NCBI GenBank assembly: GCA_965228695.1
Contig: CBDDIB010000002.1
Location: 3,100,001-3,164,000 of the forward strand
Direction: 5' to 3'
Source of the DNA: JAJFJD01 sp965228695
GTDB lineage: Bacteria; Pseudomonadota; Alphaproteobacteria; UBA8366
DNA: 64,000 nt
The notes below the pieces were generated by a model that saw only the letters and a list, made by a program, of their open reading frames with translations, had not been told where the DNA came from and did not search any database. Shown one piece after another: positions 33,142 through 42,168 of the stretch. Position 1 is the first letter of the stretch. Every line of letters begins with the position of its first letter. The translations under genes were made by a program, and so were the position numbers.

Positions 33142-34824
33142 TCAATCGGCGGCAACGCCGGGCTCGAAGGCGTGCGGGTACAGCTTCTCCATCGCCTCTT
33201 GGGTCACGCGGCCGTTGCGGAGGTCTTCCTGGATCAGCGCGGGGTTGCGCGCGGCCGCATTGCCCCAGCCGCCGCCGCCGGAAATGACCATTTCGAACAC
33301 GTCGCCGCGCCGCAGGGCGTGATTGCTGGCCGCGTCGATGCGGATTTCGGTCCCGTCGCGGTGGATGATGAAGGCCGTCCGGCTGCCCGGGTCGCCGCCG
33401 GCGAGTCCCCACGGGCTCGATTGGTGCCGGTCGCCGTTGGTGCTGAGCAGTACCTCGTCCACCAGGATCTCGAAGCGTTTGCGGATGCCGAGGCCGCCGC
33501 GGAATTCGCCGGCGCCGCCCGAATCCGGAATCAGGCTGTATTCCACGACGCGCACGAAGGGATGACCGCGCTCGATGGCTTCGACCGGGGCGTTGCCGGT
33601 ATTCGACAGGATTTGCGGGATCGCCTCCGCGCCGTCGCAGCCTTTCGCGCCGCCGTTCCCGCCGGCGAGGATTTCCGTGAACATGTTGTATCGCCCGCCG
33701 TCGCGATGGGCGAGGGTGATGGTGAGCGTGCTGTCGCATCCGGCCGCCGCGGTGCGGTCGGGGATGGCGGCGCCCAGGGCGCGTTTCACCGCCGTGGCCA
33801 TGCGGTACACGCCGGTCATGCGGCCGCGCACCGGGGCGGGATGGACCGGGTCGACGATCGATCCCCTGCGCGTGACGATGCGGATCGGCCGGTAGGTGCC
33901 CGCGTTGGTGATCGCCTGCGGGCCGAGCAGGGTGGCGAACAGGGTCAGTGTTCCCGACTGGGTCGACGCCACCGGCACATTGATCGGCCAGACGACCTGA
34001 TCGGCGCAGCCGGACAGGTCGACCTCGACATCGCTGCCCGCGACCGTGATCTTGGCGTGCATCGGCACCAGCGGATCACCCGCATGCTGGCCGTCGATCG
34101 TGTCCTCGCCGTGGTAGACGCCGTCGGGGATGCGCTCGATCACCGACCGCATCATGCGCTCCGAGTAGTCCTGCAACTCGGTCATGGCGGCGCAGGTCTT
34201 CTCGCGGCCATAGCGTTGCAGAATCTCCAGCAGCCGCGCCTTGCCGCGCAGGACGGACGAGATTTGCGCTCGCAGATCGCCCAGCACCACATCCGGGCAG
34301 CGCACGTTCGCTTCGATGATCTGCTCGATCGGGCCGCCGTAGAGATCCTTCTCGAAGTCGATCCGCATCGACGGCAGGATGAGCCCTTCCTGGAAGATTT
34401 CGGTCGCACCCGCATTCGATCCGGCGAGCGCGCCGCCGACTTCGAGGTGATGCGCGATGTTGCCGGCAAAGGCGATCAGCGTTCCGTCGTCGTCGAAGAC
34501 CGGCAGGACCAGGATGATGTCGTTGAGGTGCTGGCCGTTCTCATAGGCGTTGTTCAGGATGAAGGCGTCGCCCGCCCGGACGGTGTCCAAGCCGTATTTG
34601 TCGCCGATCCACTCGAGCGCGGCCGACAGCGAGTTCATCTGGATGGGCGTGCCTTCGGCCTGCGCCACGGTTTCGCCCTTGGCGTCGAGGATCGAGGTGC
34701 AAAAGTCGCGCGACTCCCGGACGATGGTCGAATGGGCGGCGCGCATCAGGGCTTCGCTCATCTCCCCCGCGGCGGAGCGCAGGGCCCCGCTGATCACCGC
34801 GAAATCTCCGGGCGACAGGCGCAT
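33142..34824 (-). CDS. hyuB: Hydantoinase B/oxoprolinase family protein
   Basis: 560-residue HyuB-type subunit. MRLSPGDFAVISGALRSAAG is the family start, then HSTIVRESRDFCTSILDAKG, GDAFILNNAYENGQHLNDII, and the C-terminal SGGAGEFRGGLGIRKRF and ISGGGGWGNAAARNP. With HyuA it forms an ATP-dependent ring-opening enzyme acting on hydantoins, 5-oxoproline or, in related acetone carboxylases, a carboxylation. Its ATG overlaps the hyuA TGA by one base (TGATG), which marks coupling. The substrate is not readable from sequence. Confidence 0.9.
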   Translation of the reverse strand: MRLSPGDFAVISGALRSAAGEMSEALMRAAHSTIVRESRDFCTSILDAKGETVAQAEGTPIQMNSLSAALEWIGDKYGLDTVRAGDAFILNNAYENGQHLNDIILVLPVFDDDGTLIAFAGNIAHHLEVGGALAGSNAGATEIFQEGLILPSMRIDFEKDLYGGPIEQIIEANVRCPDVVLGDLRAQISSVLRGKARLLEILQRYGREKTCAAMTELQDYSERMMRSVIERIPDGVYHGEDTIDGQHAGDPLVPMHAKITVAGSDVEVDLSGCADQVVWPINVPVASTQSGTLTLFATLLGPQAITNAGTYRPIRIVTRRGSIVDPVHPAPVRGRMTGVYRMATAVKRALGAAIPDRTAAAGCDSTLTITLAHRDGGRYNMFTEILAGGNGGAKGCDGAEAIPQILSNTGNAPVEAIERGHPFVRVVEYSLIPDSGGAGEFRGGLGIRKRFEILVDEVLLSTNGDRHQSSPWGLAGGDPGSRTAFIIHRDGTEIRIDAASNHALRRGDVFEMVISGGGGWGNAAARNPALIQEDLRNGRVTQEAMEKLYPHAFEPGVAAD

Positions 34825-36878
34825 CAGGCGTTCCCCCGTTCCACATGCAGCAGCCCGAAGGCGTCGACGCGCGCGACCCAATCCGGTGGCACCAGGGTCG
34901 TCGTCGTGGGCTCGATGCAAAGCGCGGGGCCGGGCGTCGGCGTTTCGGTGGTCAGTCCGGCGCGGTCGGCGATACGCGCCTCGGTCTCCTGGCCACCGAC
35001 GGAGATGGTTCGCGCATCCGCGGCTTGCCCCGTGGCAAGTGTCTTCCAATGCGAGAGAACGGCAGGCGATGGCGCGGTGGCCGTCAGCCGAATGGCTGTA
35101 ATCTCGACATCTTGATCCTCGAAGGCGTGGCCGTATCGGAGGGTATGCACGCCATGGAATTCGTTTGCGACATGCGCCGCGCCGTCGGCCATCGCGGCGT
35201 CGGTATCCAGCGGCACGCGCAGTTCGAAGCCTTGCCCGGCGTAGCGGGCGTCGGCGGTGTAGGCGAGGGTCAGCGAGTCCGGATCGACGCCTTGCTCGCG
35301 AAAGGCTTGCACGGCCTCGTCGCGCAGCGCGGTCAGTTGCGTCGAGAACGCCGCCGCGCTCTGCATCAACTTTGCACCTTGCTCGACCGCCTGGGTGAAA
35401 TCCATGCGTAGGCCCGCCGACGTCAGCCCGAATGCCGAGAACACGCCCGGATCGGGCGGCACCAAGACGCTTCCGACGTCGAGTTCGGCCGCCAAGGGGG
35501 CGGCGACCATCGGTCCTGCGCCGCCGCAGGCGAACAGCGCGTATTGGCGGGGGTCGTAGCCGCGCCGGATGGTCACCGTGCGGATCGCTTCCGCCATATT
35601 GGCGATCGCGATGCGGTAAACGGATTCGGCGAGTTCGAGGATGTCGACGTCGAGTGTTTCCTTAAGCGGTGCGGCCGCCGTTTTGGCGTGATCCAAGGAC
35701 AGGCGTATGCCGCCCGGGAGTTCCGACCCGTCGGCGAGAAGACCCAGGCACAGCATGGCGTCGGTTAGCGTAAACCCGTCGCCGCCGCGCCCGTAACACG
35801 CCGGCCCGGGATCGGCCCCGGCGCTCTGCGGGCCCACGTTCAGCATGCCGCCGTCGTCGACCCAGGCGAGGCTGCCGCCGCCCGCGCCGATGGTGACGAT
35901 ATCGGTCATGACCATGTTGAGCGGCTGGCCTTGGACCTGGCTGTAGGTCCCGCCGTGGCCGGTCTCGTGCGCCTCGCCGTCGGTCACCAGGCAGATGTCG
36001 GTGCTGGTGCCGCCGACATCGAGTGTGATGAGCGAGGGCAGCCCGGCTTGTGCCGCGAGTTGCGCCGCACCCGCCACCGCGGCAGAGGGACCGGACAGGA
36101 ACAGGCCTGCGGGCCGTTGGCAGGTGGCCGGGACCGGCAGGACACCGCCATTGGCCTGCATGATCAGCGGTTCGGCCTTGCATCCGGCGTCGCCGACCGA
36201 CGCGGCGAAACCGTTCAGGTAGCGATCGACGATCGGTTGCAGATAGGCGTTGACCACCGTGGTGCTGGCGCGCTCGAACTCCCGATGGACCGGGCACACA
36301 TCGGATGACAGGACGACCCGCACGTCCGGATGCCGCTCGGCGATGACGTCCCGGACGACATGCTCGTGCGCCGGATTGGCATAGGCATGCAGCAAGCAAA
36401 CGGCGATCGACTCGACTCCGGTTTCCGCGACCATCCGGTTGACGACCGTGGCCACCGCATCGCGGTCGATCGCCTCGACGATGCTGCCGTCGGCGCCGAT
36501 GCGCTCGGCGACCTCGTAGACATTCGCCCGATCCGCGAAGGGCGGCGGCTTGCGGTAGAACATGTCGTAGATGTGGGTCTTTTCCTGGCGGCCGATATAC
36601 AGCATGTCGCGGAAGCCTCGCGTCGCGATCAGACCGGGTTGTCCGGCTCGGCGTTCGATCAAGGCGTTGACCGCAATCGTCGATCCGTGCAGCAGCCGCG
36701 TGACGTCCCCGGGTGATGCATCGGCCAGGGCGAGGCCGCGCTCGAACGCCTGGGCCGCGGCCCGTTCCGGGGCGGACGGGGTCGAGGGGATCTTGTCGGC
36801 GACGACCTGACCGCCGGGCCCGACGAGAAAGAGATCGGTGAAGGTCCCGCCGGTCTCGATTCCGAACGTCCAGCTCAT
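34824..36878 (-). CDS. hyuA: Hydantoinase A/oxoprolinase family protein
   Basis: 684-residue HyuA-type ATPase subunit of the acetate/sugar kinase-Hsc70-actin fold. The phosphate-binding FGIETGGTFTDLFLVG opens the protein; LLHGSTIAVNALIERR, MQANGGVLPVP, SGPSAAVAGAAQLAAQAG, TLDVGGTSTDICLV and IGAGGGSLAWVDDGGMLNVG are all diagnostic. It supplies ATP-driven activation of the amide carbonyl for HyuB. The gene begins the hyuA-hyuB run; 160 bp separate it from the small secreted protein gene upstream. Confidence 0.92.
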   Translation of the reverse strand: MSWTFGIETGGTFTDLFLVGPGGQVVADKIPSTPSAPERAAAQAFERGLALADASPGDVTRLLHGSTIAVNALIERRAGQPGLIATRGFRDMLYIGRQEKTHIYDMFYRKPPPFADRANVYEVAERIGADGSIVEAIDRDAVATVVNRMVAETGVESIAVCLLHAYANPAHEHVVRDVIAERHPDVRVVLSSDVCPVHREFERASTTVVNAYLQPIVDRYLNGFAASVGDAGCKAEPLIMQANGGVLPVPATCQRPAGLFLSGPSAAVAGAAQLAAQAGLPSLITLDVGGTSTDICLVTDGEAHETGHGGTYSQVQGQPLNMVMTDIVTIGAGGGSLAWVDDGGMLNVGPQSAGADPGPACYGRGGDGFTLTDAMLCLGLLADGSELPGGIRLSLDHAKTAAAPLKETLDVDILELAESVYRIAIANMAEAIRTVTIRRGYDPRQYALFACGGAGPMVAAPLAAELDVGSVLVPPDPGVFSAFGLTSAGLRMDFTQAVEQGAKLMQSAAAFSTQLTALRDEAVQAFREQGVDPDSLTLAYTADARYAGQGFELRVPLDTDAAMADGAAHVANEFHGVHTLRYGHAFEDQDVEITAIRLTATAPSPAVLSHWKTLATGQAADARTISVGGQETEARIADRAGLTTETPTPGPALCIEPTTTTLVPPDWVARVDAFGLLHVERGNA

Positions 36879-37038
36879 GCGTGCGCCCTGCTGATCAGTG
36901 GATATGGCCTTCGGCCTGTACCGGAGATTTCGTCACATCCCGATACAGGACCTCCTGATCTTACAGGACACCGCGGCTTGACGGGAAACGGGAAACGCGG
37001 GTTTTAAGGCGCAAGCCGGCCGTGTCTCCGCGCCGTTA

Positions 37039-37578
37039 TTACTTCTTCCGCGCATCCTCGAAGCGCTTGACCAGCCGGTCGATGATCTTGATGACCTCGG
37101 CCTCGGCCTTGGTGATATTGCGGCCGTCATACACGGTGTAGAGCGTGGTGCTGACCGCGAATGCGCCGACCTTGTACAGGCTCACCGGAAAAACGCCCAA
37201 CCGGTCGACCGCGCGGCGGACCGTCGTGTTGTCGGTATTGATGTTGGCGGCGCGCAGCGTCGTGCGGAAATCGAGATTCACGTCGATGGCGCATTGCGCA
37301 GAGAGCGCGCCGTAGTTGATGCCGCCGACCTCCAGATTGATTTCGATGATGCTGTTGCTGTTCGGCAGGACGCCGACCTCGGCGAGACTCCTCCGGAGGT
37401 TCCGTTCGAACGGCTCTAGACCTTCGAACCCGCAATCCCTCGCGTTCTTGGTGAATTCCACATTGATCTTGTTGAAGCCGGTGATTTCGCTGGGCGCGTT
37501 CGTGGCCATTGCGGGCGCCGCTGCGGCGGTGAACAGGGCGACGGCGAAGATTTTCGTCATCAAAGGACGTCGAATCAT
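37039..37578 (-). CDS. Secreted protein of unknown function
   Basis: 179 residues from ATG 37578, behind GGAGAG at a good distance. The signal peptide is clear (MIRRPLMTKIFAVALFTAAA, cleavage after PAMA). The mature part is alpha/beta-like: EITGFNKINVEFTKNARDCG, SIIEINLEVGGINYGALSAQ, CAIDVNLDFRTTLRAANIN and a basic C-terminal helix (VIKIIDRLVKRFEDARKK). Two cysteines in the mature part (DCG, QCA) could form a disulfide. I do not recognise a family. It is transcribed away from the BON-protein gene, with the proline-rich gene upstream on the same strand. Confidence 0.75.
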   Translation of the reverse strand: MIRRPLMTKIFAVALFTAAAAPAMATNAPSEITGFNKINVEFTKNARDCGFEGLEPFERNLRRSLAEVGVLPNSNSIIEINLEVGGINYGALSAQCAIDVNLDFRTTLRAANINTDNTTVRRAVDRLGVFPVSLYKVGAFAVSTTLYTVYDGRNITKAEAEVIKIIDRLVKRFEDARKK

Positions 37579-37724
37579 AAAATCACTCTCCATATCAATT
37601 GTTCCAAACCAGTTCGACATGCGTGAAAGGGGCGCATACAACGGCAATCCCGATCACGGTGTCAATGAATCCGATCCCTAACACATTGGATCTCCGATAC
37701 ATTTCACAAGCTTCCGAATGCCCG

Positions 37725-37931
37725 CTAGGCGGGCGGCTCGCGGACGGGCTCAGGAGCTTCGTCGGGTTTTCCCGGTGGCGGGATCGGCTCTTCCGGCACG
37801 ATTTCGGGCGGATGCCGCCGCGGCCGCGGCGGGTCCTGTGGCCGCGGTTCGGCCGGCGGTTCAGGCGGAACGATTATGGGTTTTTGCGGCGGTTCTTTAA
37901 TTGGCCCCGGTTCGCCGGGCGTCTCACTCAT
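37725..37931 (-). CDS. Small proline-rich protein
   Basis: 68 residues, about 40% proline plus Glu, Arg and Lys: PPQKPIIVPPEPPAEPRPQD and PEIVPEEPIPPPGKPDEAPE. No hydrophobic segment and no signal peptide, so a disordered cytosolic peptide or a spacer. A GAGAGGG sequence precedes ATG 37931 at a good distance, which is the main argument for a real gene. It is divergent from the six-BON protein. Low-complexity GC-rich sequence can produce such frames by chance, hence the moderate confidence. Confidence 0.45.
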   Translation of the reverse strand: MSETPGEPGPIKEPPQKPIIVPPEPPAEPRPQDPPRPRRHPPEIVPEEPIPPPGKPDEAPEPVREPPA

Positions 37932-38155
37932 CGCGATGCCCTCTCAAGTTTAAGTATCCCAACCCGCAACAACGCACGCCAACACGAATTGGTTCCGGAC
38001 GTCGATCCGTTACTTCGTACGGCGTAGCACCATCGTGTCATGAAATTAACGCAATACGGAACCATTCTTCCAAATTTGCGTTGATGAAACGAGAGCCTGC
38101 TGGCATGCGAAGCTGCATGCGTTCGACAGGTTGGACGAAGACCGGAGGTCCTACC

Positions 38156-39688
38156 ATGCCGTTTAGCCAGACAAGTGGCGTTTTTGCGATGGTGTTGCTC
38201 GCATGCGTTGTTATGGCACCCGATAAATCGCGCGCCGCGGAGAAGGCGGCTGGCGCCATTTCCGCCCAGACCGTTACCGATGCCGTGGAAGACGAATTCC
38301 TGTTCGATTCGGCCGTCCCGACGACGATCGACGTCAAGACGGTCGATGGCGTTGTGACATTGTCTGGGACCGTTGGAAACATGTTGGCGAAACAGCGTGC
38401 GGAACGTCTCGCCATGTTGGTCAAGGGCGTGCGTGCGGTGGTCAATCGCATCGAGGTTCGGCCGTCGACCCAGATTGCCAGCGCATCGTTGAAGAATGAT
38501 GTGACACGGGCTTTGGCGCTCGATGCGGCGACCGCCAACTCCAGAATAGCTGTTCGCGTCGACGACACCGGAACGGTCACGCTGACGGGCACCGTCGATT
38601 CGTGGGTACAACGCGACCTGGTGGAAAAATTGGTCGGCGGCGTGCGGGGCGTCCGTGCGATCGACAATAAGCTTACTTTCGAGAACAAGTCCGATAGGCC
38701 GGATTCGCAGATCAAGGCCGAGATTCTTGGGCTGATGCGATGGAATGCCCTGTTGGACCACGAGTTGATCGATGTCGACGTGCGTGACGGGATGGTGCGC
38801 TTGACCGGAATCGTCGGTAGTCCCGCCGAACGAAGCTACGCGCATTACGATGCTTGGGTTCCCGGCGTGAAGGCAGTCGATTTCTCGGGCCTCGAGGTCA
38901 AGAATTGGGCGCGTGATCCCGCGCTGCGGAAAACCAAATACGTCGTGAAGAGCGACGAAGCGCTGGCCGCGGGGTTGGGCGCGGCCCTGCGTCAGGATCC
39001 AAGGATTCAAGCCTATAAAATCCGCGTCGATGCCCTGGGAGGCATCATCACAATGCGGGGTATCGTCGGGAATCTTGCCGCCAAGCGTGCGGCTGAGAGA
39101 AACGCCCACAATACCGTGGGCGTGCGGGGCGTCATCAATCGCATTCGGGTCCGTCCTACGACCGTGCAGAAGGACAACGATGTGGCGAATCGCGTCCGCG
39201 CCGCATTCAAGCTCGATCCCTATATCGAACGCCACAAAGTCTCGGTCGCGGTCTCCGATGGGGTTGCCCATCTCTACGGCTTCGTGGACCTGTCTTTCGA
39301 AAAGGCCCGCGCGGAGGAGATTGCCGCCCGTGTCGATGGAGTCGTCGACGTGGAGAATTACATCGACATTCGAAATAAGCGCCGCCCCATGAGCGCCAAC
39401 CCCTATGCCGGCGATCCGTCGTCCGAATGGTACGAGTGGTACGAATACCAGGCACCCGGGACGAGCCGCAGCAGTGCGGACATAAAAAGCGCGATCGAAT
39501 CGCGGCTTGCACAATCGCCCTTTATCGATGCGACGGATATCACCGTTACGGTGAAGGATCGGACGGCGCTGTTGAGCGGGACCGTTGAAAGCGCCGTGGA
39601 ACACCGTTTAGCGGTGGAGCTTGCCTATCGCGCGGGTGCGGCGTCGGTCGTGAACAACCTTACCCTTCTTGCCAGAAACCCGCGCTAG
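38156..39688 (+). CDS. Periplasmic protein with six BON domains
   Basis: 510 residues. A signal peptide (TSGVFAMVLLACVVMAPDKS, cleavage near SRAAEK) is followed by six BON repeats, each with the hydrophobic strand-turn-strand core: DGVVTLSGTVGN, TGTVTLTGTVDSW, DGMVRLTGIVGS, GGIITMRGIVGN, DGVAHLYGFVDLS and DRTALLSGTVES. BON domains bind phospholipid surfaces or cell-wall components, as in OsmY, which usually has two; six in a row is unusual. ATG 38156 has GGAGG at 8 bp, while in-frame starts before it add no signal-peptide-like sequence. A short WYEWYEYQ patch separates repeats 5 and 6. Probably stress-related envelope protein; next gene is a ferritin-like protein. Confidence 0.85.
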   Translation: MPFSQTSGVFAMVLLACVVMAPDKSRAAEKAAGAISAQTVTDAVEDEFLFDSAVPTTIDVKTVDGVVTLSGTVGNMLAKQRAERLAMLVKGVRAVVNRIEVRPSTQIASASLKNDVTRALALDAATANSRIAVRVDDTGTVTLTGTVDSWVQRDLVEKLVGGVRGVRAIDNKLTFENKSDRPDSQIKAEILGLMRWNALLDHELIDVDVRDGMVRLTGIVGSPAERSYAHYDAWVPGVKAVDFSGLEVKNWARDPALRKTKYVVKSDEALAAGLGAALRQDPRIQAYKIRVDALGGIITMRGIVGNLAAKRAAERNAHNTVGVRGVINRIRVRPTTVQKDNDVANRVRAAFKLDPYIERHKVSVAVSDGVAHLYGFVDLSFEKARAEEIAARVDGVVDVENYIDIRNKRRPMSANPYAGDPSSEWYEWYEYQAPGTSRSSADIKSAIESRLAQSPFIDATDITVTVKDRTALLSGTVESAVEHRLAVELAYRAGAASVVNNLTLLARNPR

Positions 39689-39817
39689 CGGCGCGCACCC
39701 GGCCCGGCTTTCGCGCCGGCCCGTTATTCCCATTGGAACCAAAGACGCGCTTTTCGCGTTGTTCTCCGAACGCGGCCTGGATTGCGCTGCGTCCATATAG
39801 AAAAGGAGGGGAAACAA

Positions 39818-40234
39818 ATGACGAAAGAAGAATTTGTCGACCAGCTTAACGAGGATCTGAAACTCGAATTTCAGTCTATCGTCCAATACGTGCAACATAT
39901 CGCGTCGGTCAAAGGGCCGGAATATCAGCAAACCCTTCAAGAACTGCGCGAACACCTCTCGCAAGAACTGAATCATGCGCTGACCCTGGCGACACAGATC
40001 GATTTCCTGGGTGGCGTGCCATCGACGGACGTGCCGGCTATCGATCCCACGAAAGATCCGCATCAGGCGCTGTCGGAGGATCTTGAACTCGAGGAACGCC
40101 AACTCAACCGGTACCGCGAGCGTGTCGAACAGGCGACCGAGATCGGTCTTCCGGATGTGGCCGAAGCCCTTGCACCTCTGTTGAAGGAAACCCAGGACCA
40201 TGTACACGATCTGAGGACCGTGCTGAAAAAATAA
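39818..40234 (+). CDS. Ferritin-like (four-helix di-iron) protein
   Basis: 138 residues with an all-helical profile and the ferritin-like pattern of metal ligands: E in LNEDLKLEFQSIVQYVQHIA, E-x6-E-x2-H in ELREHLSQELNHALTLA, E in LELEERQLNRYRERVEQA and E-x2-x-H in LLKETQDHVHDL. The strong AAAAGGAGGGG ribosome site precedes ATG 39818. Relatives are annotated as bacterioferritin-like or DUF892-like proteins. No haem-binding Met is obvious. Its position after the BON-protein gene (130 bp) fits a general stress-response unit; iron storage or peroxide scavenging is inferred. Confidence 0.8.
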   Translation: MTKEEFVDQLNEDLKLEFQSIVQYVQHIASVKGPEYQQTLQELREHLSQELNHALTLATQIDFLGGVPSTDVPAIDPTKDPHQALSEDLELEERQLNRYRERVEQATEIGLPDVAEALAPLLKETQDHVHDLRTVLKK

Positions 40235-40246
40235 GCTTCAGCGGAC

Positions 40247-40918
40247 TCAGGTTTCCAATTCGGCAATGCGGTCGAGTGTCGCTTGGCGCATGCGCCGTTT
40301 GACCTCGGCGAAGGTCGCGGCGTCCAAATTCGCTAATGTCTTCGCGGCCTCCGATACCGTCGCATCGAAATCAGCCGCGGGGACCACGTGATCGAGGAAT
40401 CCGGCCGCCGCCGCACCGTCCGGAGAAAACAGTTCGGCGTTGATCACGGCGCGCTGAAAGAGTGTTGGCGCCAACCGGTCGCGGGCGATCTCGACGCCGC
40501 AAGCCGGCATGGCGAGGCCGATGGCCGTCTCGTTCAGGCCGATGCGGAAATCGCCGCCGAACCCGATTCGGGCGTCGCCGGCCAGCAGGAGCAGTGCGCC
40601 CATCGCAATCGCATGTCCCGTCACGGCGAAGACGATGGGTTGCGGCGACAGATAGAGCCGCTTCAAGAGGGTCATGCCGGCGTCGCGCATTCGCGTCTTC
40701 AGCGGGTCGTCGTCTCCCTGGATGACCTTGAGGTCGAAACCGCCGCAAAACAGGCCGTCCCGGCCGCGGATCACGACTGCCTTCGCGTCCGTTGCGGCCC
40801 GGTCAAGTCCTTCGTTGAGGGCGGTGCTCATGGCGGGTGCCATGGCATTGGCCTTCCCGTCGTCCATCGTCAGCGTAGCGATGCCGTCAGTCAGCGAATA
40901 TGTAACGATCTCAGTCAA
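40247..40918 (-). CDS. Crotonase-fold (enoyl-CoA hydratase/isomerase family) protein
   Basis: 223 residues from TTG 40918, which follows TATGGAG; the next start upstream (40954) would add 12 residues not seen in relatives. Crotonase features: DGIATLTMDDGKANAMAPAM, VIRGRDGLFCGGFDLKVIQG (oxyanion loop) and GHAIAMGALLLLAGDARIGF. In classic hydratases the first catalytic Glu sits in this last motif (GGGxE), where Leu is found; the second Glu is kept in NETAIGLAMPACG. This points to an isomerase, hydrolase or other crotonase reaction rather than a normal hydratase. It stands 72 bp after the MDR oxidoreductase on the same strand. Confidence 0.82.
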   Translation of the reverse strand: MTEIVTYSLTDGIATLTMDDGKANAMAPAMSTALNEGLDRAATDAKAVVIRGRDGLFCGGFDLKVIQGDDDPLKTRMRDAGMTLLKRLYLSPQPIVFAVTGHAIAMGALLLLAGDARIGFGGDFRIGLNETAIGLAMPACGVEIARDRLAPTLFQRAVINAELFSPDGAAAAGFLDHVVPAADFDATVSEAAKTLANLDAATFAEVKRRMRQATLDRIAELET

Positions 40919-40990
40919 ATCGAAAACTCCATAGCGCAACCATGAGGCCCGCAAAATCGCATGCCGGGGCCGGACGTGCCAAGTCGCGTT

Positions 40991-42016
40991 TCAAGCGAGC
41001 GTCGGATCGTCGCTTACACGGACCAGCCGCTTGCCCAAATTGTTCCCGTTCATCATGCCGATGAAAGCGTCGATGGTATTGTCGAAGCCATCGACGATGT
41101 CCTCGAAGTAGACGATTCGTCCGTCCTTCACCCGCTCGGATATCCACGGCAGGAAGTCTTCATATTGGTCCATGTGCTGGTAGATGCTGAACTTCTGCAT
41201 CACCGCGCCCTTGGCCTCCACGTTGCCGATGTTTTTCGGCACGGACCGTTCGGCGTTGTCGTATTGCGAAATCTGGCCGCACACCGGGATGCGCGCGCCC
41301 TGGTTGATGCGGTCAAGGACGGCTTCCAAGGTCTCCCCGCCGACATTCTCGAAATAGATATCGATGCCGTTTGGGCAGTATTCGTCGAGCGCCGTGCCGA
41401 TCGAGGGGACGGTTTTGTAGTTGAAGGCGGCGTCGAAGCCGAGCACGTCGACGATATGCCGCACTTTCCGGTCGCTGCCGGCGCTGCCGATCACGGTGCA
41501 GCCTTCCAGCTTGGCGATTTGCCCCGCAACGCTGCCGACCGCGCCGCTGGCGGCGGAGATGAAGGCGGTCTCGCCGGGCTTGGGTTTGCCGATACCGAGA
41601 ATACCGACCCGCGCGGTCAGGCCCGGCATGCCGATGACGGTGATGGCGTGCGTGATTGGTCCAAGTGTCGGGTCGATCACCCGCAGGTCGCCGCCGCCCT
41701 TGGCCAGCGAATACATCTCCCATCCCAGAAAGCCCCAGACGAAATCGCCTTTCTTGAAGTCCCGATTGCGCGAGGCTTCGACCTGTCCCACGACGCGGGC
41801 CGGGATCACCGCGTTCAGCGCAAAGTCTCCGGACCCGGGGTAGTTGGCGGTGCCGCCCATACGGCCCCGCATATAAGGATCGCAGGACAAATAGATATTG
41901 CGGACGAGGACATCGCCATCCTGCGGCTCGGGCACCGGTTCGTCGCGGACGTCGTAGCAAGCCGGCGTCACCGGGCCGTCGGGCTGTTGGACGAAATAGA
42001 TGCGGCGGTTCTGCAT
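40991..42016 (-). CDS. NADP-dependent MDR oxidoreductase (CurA/prostaglandin reductase-like)
   Basis: 341-residue medium-chain dehydrogenase/reductase without the zinc-binding cysteines. MQNRRIYFVQQPDGPVTPAC and GDVLVRNIYLSCDPYMRGRM are the usual start of the leukotriene B4 dehydrogenase/CurA branch, AASGAVGSVAGQIAKLEGCT is the NADP-binding glycine loop, and PNGIDIYFENVGGETLEAVL the following strand. Such enzymes reduce alpha,beta-enones. ATG 42016 has GGAGCC at 9 bp. It is divergent from the carboxyltransferase gene and followed by the crotonase gene, together suggesting acyl or enone metabolism. Confidence 0.9.
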   Translation of the reverse strand: MQNRRIYFVQQPDGPVTPACYDVRDEPVPEPQDGDVLVRNIYLSCDPYMRGRMGGTANYPGSGDFALNAVIPARVVGQVEASRNRDFKKGDFVWGFLGWEMYSLAKGGGDLRVIDPTLGPITHAITVIGMPGLTARVGILGIGKPKPGETAFISAASGAVGSVAGQIAKLEGCTVIGSAGSDRKVRHIVDVLGFDAAFNYKTVPSIGTALDEYCPNGIDIYFENVGGETLEAVLDRINQGARIPVCGQISQYDNAERSVPKNIGNVEAKGAVMQKFSIYQHMDQYEDFLPWISERVKDGRIVYFEDIVDGFDNTIDAFIGMMNGNNLGKRLVRVSDDPTLA

Positions 42017-42168
42017 GAATCGGCTCCTTCGGGGCGGGGGGGCAATTGCAGTGTATCTCGACTGAGGTTCCCCGGTCTTCCTTCGACTTCCACCGACGCC
42101 GAATTTTACCCGGGCGCCGCAAACTCTATGATGGGGAGATGATTGAAATTCTGCAGGAAATTTAAGTG

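Noticed and set aside
32950..35115. 721-codon open frame on the plus strand opposite hyuB
   Set aside because: Stop-free only because of high GC on the antisense of two well-supported genes; no motif, and the codon pattern fits the minus strand.
37928..39604. 558-codon open frame opposite the BON-domain gene
   Set aside because: Antisense to six clear BON repeats with a signal peptide; no domain of its own.
39701..39727. GC-rich hairpin after the BON-domain gene as terminator
   Set aside because: The stem has a bulge and the following sequence CGTTATT is too poor in T for a convincing intrinsic terminator.
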